Origin: Saccharum officinarum
Taxonomy: Eukaryota; Streptophyta; Magnoliopsida; Poales; Poaceae
NCBI GenBank assembly: GCA_020631735.1
Contig: CM036199.1
Span: 23,911,553-23,975,552 of the forward strand
Direction: 5' to 3'
Length of the DNA: 64,000 bases
Shown here: positions 44,620 through 55,599 of the stretch, one piece after another
Position numbering within the stretch: the first letter of the stretch is position 1
Layout: each line of letters opens with the position of its first letter
Translations under genes and position numbers: made by a program
Notes under the pieces: generated by a model
What the model was told of the DNA's origin: nothing
The model's database searches: none
Seen by the model: the letters and a program-made list of their open reading frames with translations, nothing else

Positions 44620-45770
44620 TGATACGCTCAGGGGGTCCCGATCTTCACGACGTAGGATGATCACCGATAACTAGCTGAAGAACAGCCGGATAACTTGCTG
44701 CAGAAAGCGATAACTAGTGCAACCTGGCAAATAAAACTCGAAGCCAACCACCGTCTTTAATTGGCAACCTGAATCGAGGATTCGCCCAACCACACTCTCA
44801 AAGAACCAACCAACACAGCCTACAATCAATCGAGGAAACCTCAAAGGGAGTAGGAGCACCAATTGGGAGCGGATGAAGCCGCCGCTTCTGTAAATCTCGC
44901 AAAGGAAATCACAAGAGCAAAGGGGTAGAGATCTCTCTCAATATTTGTTAGCATACAGCTGAACAAAAGGGGGGTTTGTATTCTATTATCAAAAGTCTGA
45001 GATTACAATGAGTCTAGGAGGTATTTATACTAGCAACAGCCCTGCTAGATAGGTGGAAACTCGAAACGAAAAATATAAGACGCACTATGTGAACGGGCCT
45101 CCTCGAGATGCCTTCCTGGAGAGTTTTCGCGTGGCTGCTGGTCTTCAGCGCAGTCTTCAGTGTTTTGGCAATAACTCTATCTTAGAAACTCCAAATGACA
45201 TGCGGTTTGTTGGGTTGGAAAGTTAACTTGATAACCTTTCACACCATGTGCAGCATGTACCACGAAATATTATAGATTGGTATAGTTTTGCATGGGAACT
45301 TGGACATCAGGCTGACTGCTGACTAGCTGACCAGTCTGTACTAAATCAGTCGAATCTCAACATTGGAGAATCCAAATCAAGTGAGAGAACTTGGGCTTGA
45401 AACTAGACTTGATAAGCTTTCCAACAAGTCCTCATGGGTCTTCATAGCTTTTGTGAGCAAAAAGTTGTGACTGATTCTTTCTAATGGTTCTGTCACACTG
45501 GACTGGCTCGAACGTGATCCTCCTCTTTGTTTCACCCTTGGTGTCTTCTTGTCATCCTCCGTGGTGCACCTAAGCAATAGCAACGTGCACGACTTAGGTA
45601 GTATATAATTCTCATTAACATTAAAATGATTTTCAGAAAGTAGCGCGTGCACCTCTTGTTGTAGCTTTTTGGCTCGACTACGTGTAATTGGTCCATCAAA
45701 GACTTGGACTGGTGTTGGTGTAGCTTGACTTGGAGGTTGTAACATGTTGTTGGTTGACGTGGTCATATCA
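44620..45770 (-). repeat. gypsy-3 3' LTR
   Basis: On the minus strand it starts TGATATGACC and ends GAGCGTATCA, so the ends are inverted TGATA/TATCA. TATAAATACC (minus) at about 45020-45029 is a promoter. The tract AAGGGGGGGAGGA directly precedes it (45771-45783) as polypurine tract. Confidence 0.8.
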
Positions 45771-46884
45771 TCCTCCCCCCCTTGAAAAAGAGTCGTCCTC
45801 GACTCTAATCCGTCGAAGTCCAAAAATTGTGCTAGGCCAATAGGGGTAGATGCTATGTTTCTGTTGCAATCTCCTTCTTCCATCACAGCAATGTGTTTGA
45901 ATCTGTAATCATATAAACCAAGTAGTAGTCTTATAGGTGGAAACCAAAAGGATTTAGAATCAAGTTTAGCTTTCACCTTGAATGGATCCTTAGAATTAAG
46001 AGTGAATGTTGATGTCCTTGGTATGATCCTATCATCCTTCCTCTCTTCAAAAAAACTTGTCCTCTGCTTTTGCTCGCCTGAAAACAGTCGAAAGAAAATA
46101 GAGAGTGGATGCATATGCCAATTGCTATGATTACTTGTTGAAGATTGTTCATTATCTTCTTTATAATTCATATGCACATTATTTCCTTTTCGATGAGATG
46201 AATAGTTTCTCAGATTTTGTGAACCTGAAATTAACTTTGAAAATGAAAGCACAAAAATTTCTTTTAAACCACTCATTTGATTCAGGTTATCATGTTTTAT
46301 CTTTGCAAAATCAAATATTTCAATAGATGTGAACGAAGCATGTCTGGTATTCCAATAATTCTTGATGCTCAACTCATGCAAAGGTTTAGTAATGTACCTT
46401 TCATACTCAATGGTTCCACATGTATATGGAAAGACTTTAGGTGAATGAACCAAACACATTTGCACAAGATTTCTTTGTTTCAGTGGAGAATATGAACAAG
46501 AAAATAACACTGATTGTTCTGAATAGCAAGCTCTAAACAACCTTTTTATCTCAAATAAAGAAAAGTATGGTTCACAAGATGTACAACTCATTTTATTCAA
46601 CTTCAATTCAGCAATGTTGTGACATGTTATGCAAAGAGCACAAACATAAAATTTATTTATAATGTAGTGTCCGATGATGTTAAATGTAAACTTGCAGCAA
46701 TAGGCATTATTCAAAGATTTCATAGATGATATATCAAGAACGCTTTCAACCATTTTATTAATATCAACAAATTCATCAAGCTTGACAAAGAACATACATT
46801 CAGCAAGAGATATTCTTCTAAAGAATTCAGCATGACTAATCAATTTCACATGGCCCACATTATCAACATGTAAATTATCATATA
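45377..46884 (-). CDS. Unknown ORF of gypsy-3 running into its LTR
   Basis: 493 codons from the first Met (46858); the frame stays open to the gypsy-2 insertion point, so the N-terminus is lost. The first ~360 residues are Cys/Lys/Ser-rich (CALCITCHNIAELK and CTSCEPYFSLF could be a zinc site) and match no family I know. Residues ~355-370 (ESRTTLFQGGEDDM) are encoded by the polypurine tract and LTR start. The last ~130 residues (PITRSRAKKLQQEVHALL...) lie wholly inside the LTR. That RSRAK motif is common at the ends of grass retroelement proteins. It may be an additional ORF or a drifting 3' region. Confidence 0.5.
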
Positions 46885-48038
46885 TGTCGGTGTTCGGACC
46901 AAGGGGGTCCTAAACCAACGAGTAAATGCTGCGTGACTCTTTCCTGGATGGTGATGCAAGGAGAACACACGGGGGTTTATCCTGGTTCGGGCAAAAGAAG
47001 GCCCTACGTCCAGCGGGGAAGGGAGGTTTGTATTTCCTTGCACCGGGGTGCTCGTGTAGGGGTTACAAGCAGGCGAGAGAGGGTGTCGAGCCCAAGTCTC
47101 AAAGAGAAAAAGGGGAAAGGTGATTGCTTGAGATGTTGATCTCTTGCTTTTGTTGCTTGGTCGGGTGGTTGGTTGTTTCGTCTGTCCGTGATGTTTCTTG
47201 TTCCTCCTCCCCCCCATGGTCCGCCCCGGCCCGCCTCTTTATAGGGCGAGAGGTGGCCAAGTCGAGGGGAGGGCTTGAGGTGACGTTTCGTCGATTCCTG
47301 TTGAGTTGACTGTAGCGACGTGGCTTCGGGATGGCCGGACATCCCTGGATATCCTGACGCGGTACGGGACAAGAGGGTGAAATGACCCAGAGTGCCAGGC
47401 CATACCGTTCTTCGAGTTAAGTCGAGCGTTGGGGCCGGGTCGAGGCTGGGTCGAGGTCGGATGGATAAGGCCGAATCCCCGGTATCGCGGGGACGGACCT
47501 TGTCTTATCCTCCCTCGAGGGTGACTGATGGTGAATAGTGCGCGGTATGGTGGATACAGTGACGGCTTTCACCTCCCATCACGGGATGGGCGGTAAAACA
47601 GTGAGATTTGACGTGGGTATTGTTCCTGCGTTGACCCATGCCGTGGCCATGCCGGTCGGTGGTAGTAGGTAACCGCATTGAATGCTATGGCTTTTGTCCC
47701 GGGTAGGTAAAGAAAGGGCGTCGAGGGGCCGGAGTGCGGTCGAGGCGCCCCGTCGAGCGGGCCTCGTACGAGTCGGAACCGGGGCGCGGTCGAGGCGCCC
47801 CGTCGAGCGGGCCTCGTACGAGTCGGAGCCGGGGCGCGGTCGAGGCACCCCGTCGAACGGGCCTCGTACGAGTCGGAGCCGGGGCGCGGTCGAGGCACCC
47901 CGTCGAACGGGCCTCGTACGAGTCGGAGCCGGGGCGCGGTCGAGGCGCCCCGTCGAGCGAGCTATCTTTTCTACTGGTTTCGGTTTTTGTTAGTGTTTTG
48001 GCGATAGCTGTGGTACCCCCGTACTGTTGGTACCGACA
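46885..48038 (-). repeat. gypsy-2 3' LTR (left)
   Basis: 1154 bp. TATAAAG (minus) near 47234-47240 serves as promoter. Holds 4-5 copies of a 50-bp GC-rich repeat (47731-47960). Internal to it on the minus strand is GGCTCGGGGGCTAC, the polypurine tract typical of this lineage. Confidence 0.96.
47731..47960. repeat. 50-bp tandem repeats inside the gypsy-2 LTR
   Basis: Unit starts GCGCGGTCGAGGCGCCCCGT; about 4.6 copies differ mainly at GGCGCC versus GGCACC. The same array occurs in the other LTR (60739-60968). ORFs reading through it are artefacts. Confidence 0.9.
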
Positions 48039-48229
48039 GTAGCCCCCGAGCCTTTGGGTGAGTGTGTGGTTACTCTCCCAAAGGTTAGTCTGAGCCGGAG
48101 TCGTAGCGTCGTGATTTCTCCGGTGGGGGCGCGCGAGCGCACCCGCCGGGTGTAGCCCCCGAGGCCTCGGTGGAGTATGGAGACTCCTCCGAGGTCTTGT
48201 TTGCGTTCGATTGGGGGACATTTTGTTGC

Positions 48230-50218
48230 GGTCAAGCCCCCGAGTCTCGCGCACGTGAGGTTGATTAGGGTCCCGGCCATCTTTTGCTGTGCGACCCTCG
48301 CGCTCCTTTTTCGAAAAAAGGAGGAGGGGCGTAGAATGTCGTACTACCCTTGTTTGGGCCCGAGTTACGACGATCTCTGGTGAGCTGCTTGCGGGGGAAT
48401 TCGAGTGAGAACCCGTGCCCCGTTCGTTAGGGGTCGGCTAGTGGCCCGGAGGCGCCCTCAAAATGCCAAGGAGTGGTCGTGTGGATCTCGATTCCCTTCG
48501 ACAGGATTCGAGGGCTCGATGTCTCCCCCGGAGGGATTCCTACCACAACCTTCTCCTTCGGCCTCGAATACGTCCTGGGGTGCCTCGAGAGCGCGGCTCG
48601 AGCCCTTGGCCATGTACGGGCGCACCCTGGGTCGTCCCTAACTCTGTTGCTCGAGGGCAGCTGTCGAACCCCGTTCGAGGGCCAGCTTTCGCTCCCTCGA
48701 GACTTATTGCGGGCTTCGCACCCATTTTTGCGGTCGGGACCCCGAGCCTCGCACGCACGAGGTCGATCAGAGTCCCGGCCGTCTTTCGCGACCCTCACGC
48801 TCCTTTTTCGAAAAAAGGAGGAGGGGTGGAGAATGTCGCACTACCCTCGTTTGGGCCCGAGTTACGACGATCCCCGGTGAGCTGCTAGCGGGGGAATTCG
48901 AGTGAGAACCCGTGCCCCGTTCGTTAGGGGTCGGCTAGTGGCCCGGAGGCGCCCTCAAAATGCCAAGGAGTGGTCGTGTGGATCTCGATTCCCTTCGACA
49001 GGATTCGAGGGCTCGATGCCTCCCCCGGAGGGATTCCTACCACAACCTTCTCCTTCGGCCTCGAATACATCCTGGGGTGCCTCGAGAGCGCGGCTCGAGC
49101 CCTTGGCCATGTACGGGCGCACCCTGGGTCGTCCCTAACTCTGTTGCTCGAGGGCAGCTGTCGAACCCCGTTCGAGGGCCAGCTTTCGCTCCCTCGAGAC
49201 TTATTGCGGGCTTCGCACCCATTTTTGCGGTCGGGACCCCGAGCCTCGCACGCACGAGGTCGATCAGAGTCCCGGCCGTCTTTCGCGACCCTCACGCTCC
49301 TTTTTCGAAAAAAGGAGGAGGGGTGGAGAATGTCGCACTACCCTCGTTTGGGCCCGAGTTACGACGATCCCCGGTGAGCTGCTAGCGGGGGAATTCGAGT
49401 GAGAACCCGTGCCCCGTTCGTTAGGGGTCGGCTAGTGGCCCGGAGGCGCCCTCAAAATGCCAAGGAGTGGTCGTGTGGATCTCGATTCCCTTCGACAGGA
49501 TTCGAGGGCTCGATGCCTCCCCCGGAGGGATTCCTACCACAACCTTCTCCTTCGGCCTCGAATACGTCCTGGGGTGCCTCGAGAGCGCGGCTCGAGCCCT
49601 TGGCCATGTACGGGCGCACCCTGGGTCGTCCCTAACTCTGTTGCTCGAGGGCAGCTGTCGAACCCCGTTCGAGGGCCAGCTTTCGCTCCCTCGAGACTTA
49701 TTGCGGGCTTCGCACCCATTTTTGCGGTCGGGACCCCGAGCCTCGCACGCACGAGGTCGATCAGAGTCCCGGCCGTCTTTCGCGACCCTCACGCTCCTTT
49801 TTCGAAAAAAGGAGGAGGGGTGGAGAATGTCGCACTACCCTCGTTTGGGCCCGAGTTACGACGATCCCCGGTGAGCTGCTAGCGGGGGAATTCGAGTGAG
49901 AACCCGTGCCCCGTTCGTTAGGGGTCGGCTAGTGGCCCGGAGGCGCCCTCAAAATGCCAAGGAGTGGTCGTGTGGATCTCGATTCCCTTCGACAGGATTC
50001 GAGGGCTCGATGCCTCCCCCGGAGGGATTCCTACCACAACCTTCTCCTTCGGCCTCGAATACGTCCTGGGGTGCCTCGAGAGCGCGGCTCGAGCCCTTGG
50101 CCATGTACGGGCGCACCCTGGGTCGTCCCTAACTCTGTTGCTCGAGGGCAGCTGTCGAACCCCGTTCGAGGGCCAGCTTTCGCTCCCTCGAGACTTATGG
50201 CGGGCTTCGCACCCATTT
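48230..50218. repeat. 497-bp tandem array, four units, in gypsy-2
   Basis: Units start near 48230, 48732, 49229 and 49726 and stop abruptly at 50218. Units 2-4 are almost identical and unit 1 is diverged in its first ~160 bp. Each contains the hairpin CTCCTTTTTCGAAAAAAGGAG-like palindrome. The identical ORFs of 72-141 codons repeated every 497 bp are by-products of the array, not genes. Confidence 0.95.
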
Positions 50219-50419
50219 AAGACATACCTGGAGATATTTCGTTGTCCGGGCGCGTTTTTCCGGGAGGCGAGACCGGCGCGTTATCGGCGTATGGTTACGA
50301 CGTGGGGAGCGGCCACGTGCTCAGTTCCTGCGAGATATAAGGAAACGGTTAGGCGAGCGGTTTTATCGCGAGAAACTGCTCCTTACTTTTCGCGCGACCG
50401 TTGGGCTTCCGTCCGAGCA

Positions 50420-50425
50420 TATAAA
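50420..50425 (+). promoter_or_regulatory. TATA box of the gypsy-2 antisense gene
   Basis: TATAAA in GCATATAAAGCTAAGG, about 150 bp upstream of the ATG at 50571, after the end of the 497-bp array. The position agrees with a separate plus-strand transcription unit. Confidence 0.6.
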
Positions 50426-50570
50426 GCTAAGGCCTTGGGGTCTCCGTTCCCCACCGGTTACTTGCATTCCTACAATCCTTTGCCCTAGCCATCCCCTGCC
50501 ACATCGCGTTCTCCGCCCGTCTTGCCGCAGCCACCGCATCCTTTTCTCCCATCCCCTCCCAACGACATCG

Positions 50571-52764
50571 ATGGCCGGAAAGAGCCAGATCCTTCCCGCC
50601 GACGACTGGGCCGCCTCCTCGGTGACGGAGAGGAGGTTGGAGGAGTTGGTCGCGGACGGGCTGTTGCGGCCGAGGACGAATTCGGCGCGGCCAGAGTGGG
50701 TGGCACCGCCCCCGCCCACCAGGAGCCAGTGCCCCCGAAGGGTACGTGGTGAGCTTCGTCAGCTTTCATGAGCGGGGGTTCGGCGTGCCGGCGTCGGTCT
50801 TCATGCGTGCGCTCCTCCACTACTACCGGGTGGAGCTTCACCACCTTTCCCCCAACGCCGTCGCGCAGGCTGCCATCTTTGCGGCGGTCTGCGAGGGCTA
50901 CCTTGGGGTGGAGCCACAGTGGAACTTGTGGCTTCACCTTTTCAAGGCCGAGCTCTTCGCCAAGAGGGCAGGGGAGAAAGGCGTCCTGTCCGCGGCCCGA
51001 GTGGGGAGCTGCGTGCTGCAAGTGAGATCGGGTCGAACGGATCTATACATCCCGGCCCGACTCATCTCCTCGAACAGTGGGTGGCACGAGGGTTGGTTCT
51101 ACCTCCGCAATGATGAAAATCAATTGCCGAGGTACACCGGCCGCGTGCTGACTGCTCGAGAAGAGCACTGGTCGTACGGAGTGCCCGAGGCCGAGAAGCC
51201 GCGCTTGGATCCGTTGCTGGCGGCGCTGCAGCAGCTTCGCCTTCGGGGCCTAACGGCTGCGGCGGTGGCTGCGGGCTTCCATCGCCGCAGGGTGATGCCG
51301 TTGTGCCAGCGTCGTCTCCGTCTGGACCAGATGACTCCGGAGGCGAACCTGGAGAGGCGGATACCGCGGGCGAGGCCGGTCCTTCCGCGGGACCGGGAGA
51401 CGCCCCGGCCGGGTCGTCCTCCTCGTGGCCCGACATCGCCGCGCTGGCGATAGCGCGGGTCGAGGCGGAGCTGCCGAAGTGGGGGGGCCGTCCCTTGAGT
51501 TCAGGGACGCTTCGAACCCCGACGCCGAGCCCGTCTTTGTCCTTAGCGACAAAGACGAAGTGCACCGATGGGAGTACCTCGAGGGCGTCCGCCAGCACCT
51601 CGACCGGTTGCTTCGAGTGGCGTCTGGCGCTGTGCGGAGTATGGGGGATGCCACCGAGGTATGATCGATCCGTCGGCTTGCTTGATAGGCTGTTTTTTCT
51701 TCGGATTTGTGACCTTTTTGAATTGCGTTCAGGAGCTGAAGGAGTACTCCCGCGCAAGTCACTCTTCATCCGGGACGAGAGTGGCGTGTGGGGCGCGCTG
51801 TCCCAGCAACGGGTTCTGGTCGAGGAGGCCCAGAAACGGCTATCCGATCGGAACGCCGAGATGGCTGAACTGCGCGTCGCATACGCCACATTGAAGGAAG
51901 AGGCGGCGCAGGCATGGGCGGCCGAGGCCGTGATGCGCACAAGCCTGGACAAGGCTCGGGAGGAGGCTACCCAGGCGCGCAGGGACCTCGAGCCTTGTCT
52001 GCGCGGGTGAAGGAGCTCGAGGAGGATGTCTCCCAGGTTGGCCTTCAGCGCGACGCCTTCCATGCCGAGATCACGACGCTGCAGGGAGCCGTCCAGAAGA
52101 AGGACGCAGCTCTCGAGTCTGCTCGGCAGGAGGTCGAGGCGCTAAAGGCGGCCATCCGTGACAAGGACAGCGCCTTCCTGGGGCTGGAGCGAACATGTGG
52201 GGGACTCCGCGACGAGGTCGTGGGCCTGCAGACCCACGTCGAGGGTAAGTGTGGTTGTTATAGTCGCGACGTTGAAGGCCCCGCGTTGGGCACTAATTTG
52301 TTTGTCGTGTTTCAGAGCTGGAGAGAGAGAACCGAGAGGCTCAATCGTGCGCCAACTCCTTCCAGAGCCTCTTCGAAGCCGAGGTCCGGAGGACCCAACT
52401 TCTCCAGGGCGCAATCACCACTGTGTGTGATGGCCTAGGGGTCGAGCCCGACACCGACACCGGGGAAGATGTTCCGGGGAACTCCTTCGTCCGGCGGATG
52501 GTGGCGCTGGGCCGTCTTGCCCGGGAGAAGATACGGAACGGCCTCCATCACGGCGTGAAGAGGGCGCTGGCCGTCGTCCGTTCGGGGTTTGTGTTTGATA
52601 TGAGGCTCGTTGCCGAGGGCTTCATCACGGACCCCGATCGGACGGACGAGGAGAACGAGGACGCCTGCGTGGAGCTGATCGAAGCCGCCGAAGAGCCTGG
52701 GAGTCGTCTGGCCTCGCTTTTTGAAGCCGAGGTGGTTCCTCCTGCCGGTGACGAAGGCCTGTGA
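50571..52764 (+). pseudogene. Antisense extra gene of gypsy-2 ('putative gypsy type transposon' family), frameshifted
   Basis: Starts MAGKSQILPADDWAASSVTE at 50571. The frame shifts twice near 50710-50745 before FVSFHERGFGVPASVFMRAL (residues ~60-80), the family core. LHHLSPNAVAQAAIFAAVCE and WNLWLHLFKAELF follow. A helical, acidic middle and coiled coil run to the stop at 52764 (last frame 52423-52764). Introns with GT-AG ends are visible at 51659-51732 and 52245-52315. Another frame change near 52000 could be a third indel. The gene converges on integrase (stop at 53459) with a 700-bp gap. Tat-lineage elements are known to carry such extra ORFs; their role is unresolved. The shifts may be sequence errors given the age of the element. 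Confidence 0.82.
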
Positions 52765-53458
52765 GCCAAATCTGGGCATGAAGGCCCATGTAATAAGTTA
52801 GTATTTTGAATTTTGATCGCGGTGGCCGCGGAGGCCTAAAAGACTCGAAACATAAACCGGTTCGCGGTTGATTTAGTTTTTACTCGAGCTTTTTCTTCCC
52901 TTTATCGCACGGATCGTGTTCTCGCGTGATTTACCTAGCGCGCAGCTACCTCCCATGGCGTAAGGGAGCGAGTGGAGGTACCGTAGCCTCGGGGGCGTAA
53001 GTGATCTCGCGGCTCGACTGCCCTCGAGCTTCAGGGTGATGTTGCGGCCTAGTAAATCGTGTGAGAGCCTGATCTAAGCGACAGGGGGTATGTTCTTTTT
53101 TAATTTTAGGAACCGTTGTTTAGATCTTCTCAGCGTGAAGGCGTACCTCAAAAGGCGCAAGGGTCGAGTGGAGGTACCGTAGCCTCGGAGGCGTAGGTGA
53201 TGCTCCAGGCTCGAGAGCCCTTTCAAACTTTTAGGGTGCTCTTTCAGCGAAGTCGCTCTAAGAAACGGTTCTTAAATTTAAAAAAGAGCGCAAGTTTTTT
53301 CGGTTTTTCGGGGACCGGGGGTTCCCCCCTTGCCAGCCCCCGAGGGAGGGTCGACTCTGGGAGTGCAGGGTCGATCCTTCCTTATTACGAAACGAGAAAT
53401 CTTAAACATCGCTGTATTCTTTATTAACGAAAAAGGAAATACAGAGCCTTGAGGCTTT
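52765..53458. other. Convergent 3' region between antisense gene and integrase
   Basis: Non-coding. A ~50-bp segment (GAGTGGAGGTACCGTAGCCT...) occurs at about 52970 and again at about 53168. Overlapping 3' ends of the two transcripts would fall here. Confidence 0.6.
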
Positions 53459-54547
53459 TTAAGGAAAGAAGCGACGTAGCTGCTCGATGTTCCAAGCGTT
53501 GGTGAGGATTTCGCCCTTCTCGTTGGATAGCTTGTAGGTGCCCGGCTTTAATACTTCTGCGACGATGTACGGCCCTTCCCATGGTGGTGTGAGCTTGTGC
53601 CGTCCCTTGGTGTTCTGGTTCCGCCGTAGCACCAAGTCACCAACGTTGAGGTCACGCTTGCGGATGTATCTGTCGTGGTAGCGTCGGAGACCCTGCTGGT
53701 ACCTGGCAGAATGCAACAGAGCCACATCTCGGGCTTCCTCGAGCTGGTCGAGGGCGTCCTGTCTTGTGGCGTCGTTGTGTACTTCGTTGTATGCCTTCAA
53801 TCTTGGGGACCCGTATTCTATATCGGTTGGTAGCATAGCCTCAGACCCGTAGACTAAGAAGAACGGAGTGAACCCCGTGGCTCGACTCGGCGTTGTTCTT
53901 AGGCTCCACAGGACCGAGGGTAGCTCGGCAGCCCATCTTTTGCCATGTTTGTTTAGTTTGTCAAAGATTCTGGGCTTAAGGCCTTGTAGAACCATGCCGT
54001 TGGCACGTTCCACTTGCCCGTTTGTTTTTGGATGAGCCACGGCCGACCAGAGCACACGGATGTGGTGGTTGTCGCAGAAATCCAAAAACTTCTTGCCAGT
54101 GAACTGGGTGCCGTTGTCCGTGATGATACAGTTGGGGACCCCGAAACGATGAATAATGTTAGTGAAAAAGAGTACAGCTTGTTCGGACCTGATGCTGGTG
54201 ATAGGGCGGGCCTCGATCCACTTGGAGAATTTGTCGATTGCGACGAGCAAGTGGGTGAAGCCGCCGGTCGTCCTTTTCAGTGGTCCGACAAGGTCGAGCC
54301 CCAAAACGGCGAACGGCCATGTGATGGGGATAGTCTGTAGGGCGTGTGCCGGAAGATGAGTCTGTCTCGCATAGTACTGACAACCCTCGCAGGAGCGTAC
54401 TAGCTTGACAGCGTCGGAGACCGCGGTCGGCCAATAGAATCCTTGTCGAAAGGCGTTTCCGACAAGGGTTCGAGGCGCAGCGTGGTGACCGCAAGCCCCG
54501 AGTGAAGATCGCCGAGCAGATTTCTGCCTTGCTCTTTCGTGATGCAA
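53459..54547 (-). CDS. gypsy-2 integrase
   Basis: A 362-codon frame with the HHCC zinc finger (CGHHAAPRTLVG... SCEGCQYY), the DDE core (LGLDLVGPLKR; ITDNGTQFTGKKFLDF; TNGQVERANG) and a C-terminal segment ending WNIEQLRRFFP. All three catalytic acidic residues are present. The N-terminal ~15 residues of the frame are out of phase with the upstream pol. It catalyses cDNA strand transfer into host DNA as part of the mature Pol polyprotein. Confidence 0.92.
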   Translation of the reverse strand: MHHERARQKSARRSSLGACGHHAAPRTLVGNAFRQGFYWPTAVSDAVKLVRSCEGCQYYARQTHLPAHALQTIPITWPFAVLGLDLVGPLKRTTGGFTHLLVAIDKFSKWIEARPITSIRSEQAVLFFTNIIHRFGVPNCIITDNGTQFTGKKFLDFCDNHHIRVLWSAVAHPKTNGQVERANGMVLQGLKPRIFDKLNKHGKRWAAELPSVLWSLRTTPSRATGFTPFFLVYGSEAMLPTDIEYGSPRLKAYNEVHNDATRQDALDQLEEARDVALLHSARYQQGLRRYHDRYIRKRDLNVGDLVLRRNQNTKGRHKLTPPWEGPYIVAEVLKPGTYKLSNEKGEILTNAWNIEQLRRFFP

Positions 54548-54774
54548 CGTTGGAGGATACCGGTAGGGCTACGACGGTAGAGCTCCCTGCTGTCGCTTAT
54601 GATCACAAAAGTTTTGGCCCGACGTGCGATCCGTCGAGCCTCAGTCCTATCCGAGGGGAGGTCCCCATGGATGAGGTAGTCGAGGTACGGGACGCGCCAA
54701 TCAGGCTCGAGTCAGGTGGTGACGTCGAGCCTTCCACCTGCATGGCTTCAGCCCCGGTCGAGGGGGCTTCTGCC

Positions 54775-55599
54775 TCAGGTGGAGGTCGAGCGACGCCCCA
54801 TCGACCCCTCGTCTGGCCTGAGGTCGACGGATGGGCGCTGAAGGTCTTTCGCGAAGACGTCCGGTGGAACCGTGGCTCGACCAGACGTGATTTTTGCCAA
54901 TTCATCAGCGGCCTCATTATACCTGCGTGCGATGTGGTTGAGCTCGAGGCCGTGAAACTTGTCCTCGAGGCGCCGTACTTCCTGGCAGTAGGCCTCCATC
55001 TTGGGGTCGCGGTAGCTCGAGTTCTTCATTACCTGATTAATCACGAGTTGAGAGTCGCCGCGGACGTCGAGGTGTCGGACCCCGAGCTCGATGGCGATTC
55101 TTAACCCCGTGACGAGTGCCTCGTATTCGGCGACGTTGTTAGACGTAGGGAAATGAAGCCGGACGACGTATCGCATGTGAACCCCGAGGGGTGAGATGAA
55201 GAGCAAGCCCGCGCCTGCTCCCGTTTTCATCAACGACCCATCGAAGTACATGGTCCACAGCTCCGCCTGGAGCTGTGGAGGTGGGAGTTGTGTGTCAGTC
55301 CACTCGGCCAGAAAATCTGCTAACGCCTGTGACTTGATAGCTTTTCGCGGCGCAAAGGACAATGCCTCGCCCATAAGCTCGACCGCCCATTTGGCAATCC
55401 TACCCGAGGCTTCCCGGTTCTGGGCTATCTCTCCCAAGGGGAAAGAAGAAACCACAGTAACCGGGTGACCCTCGAAGTAGTGTCGGAGCTTGCGCCGTGT
55501 CAAGATGACAGCATACAGCAGTTTCTGGATCTGTGGGTACCGACACTTTGTTTCTGAGAGCACCTCGCTAACGAAATAGACCGGCCTCTGGACGAGCAA
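54775..55599 (-). CDS. gypsy-2 RNase H domain
   Basis: The frame contains [20 protein letters not shown] (connection), then [44 protein letters not shown] and [10 protein letters not shown]. These are the catalytic DEDD-type positions of retroelement RNase H. It overlaps the RT frame by 100 bp in a different phase, so a frameshift near 55650-55700 separates them. Confidence 0.9.
   Translation of the reverse strand: MLVQRPVYFVSEVLSETKCRYPQIQKLLYAVILTRRKLRHYFEGHPVTVVSSFPLGEIAQNREASGRIAKWAVELMGEALSFAPRKAIKSQALADFLAEWTDTQLPPPQLQAELWTMYFDGSLMKTGAGAGLLFISPLGVHMRYVVRLHFPTSNNVAEYEALVTGLRIAIELGVRHLDVRGDSQLVINQVMKNSSYRDPKMEAYCQEVRRLEDKFHGLELNHIARRYNEAADELAKITSGRATVPPDVFAKDLQRPSVDLRPDEGSMGRRSTST

Noticed and set aside
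47569..48254. GC-rich repetitive ORFs (STGCLDRAPAPTRTRP-type peptides)
   Set aside because: Produced by the 50-bp repeats in the LTR; they occur in all frames and in both LTR copies.
48405..50488. Sets of identical 72-174-codon ORFs repeated every 497 bp
   Set aside because: Explained by the tandem array. They occur on both strands in several frames with no family resemblance, and the last is truncated where the array ends.
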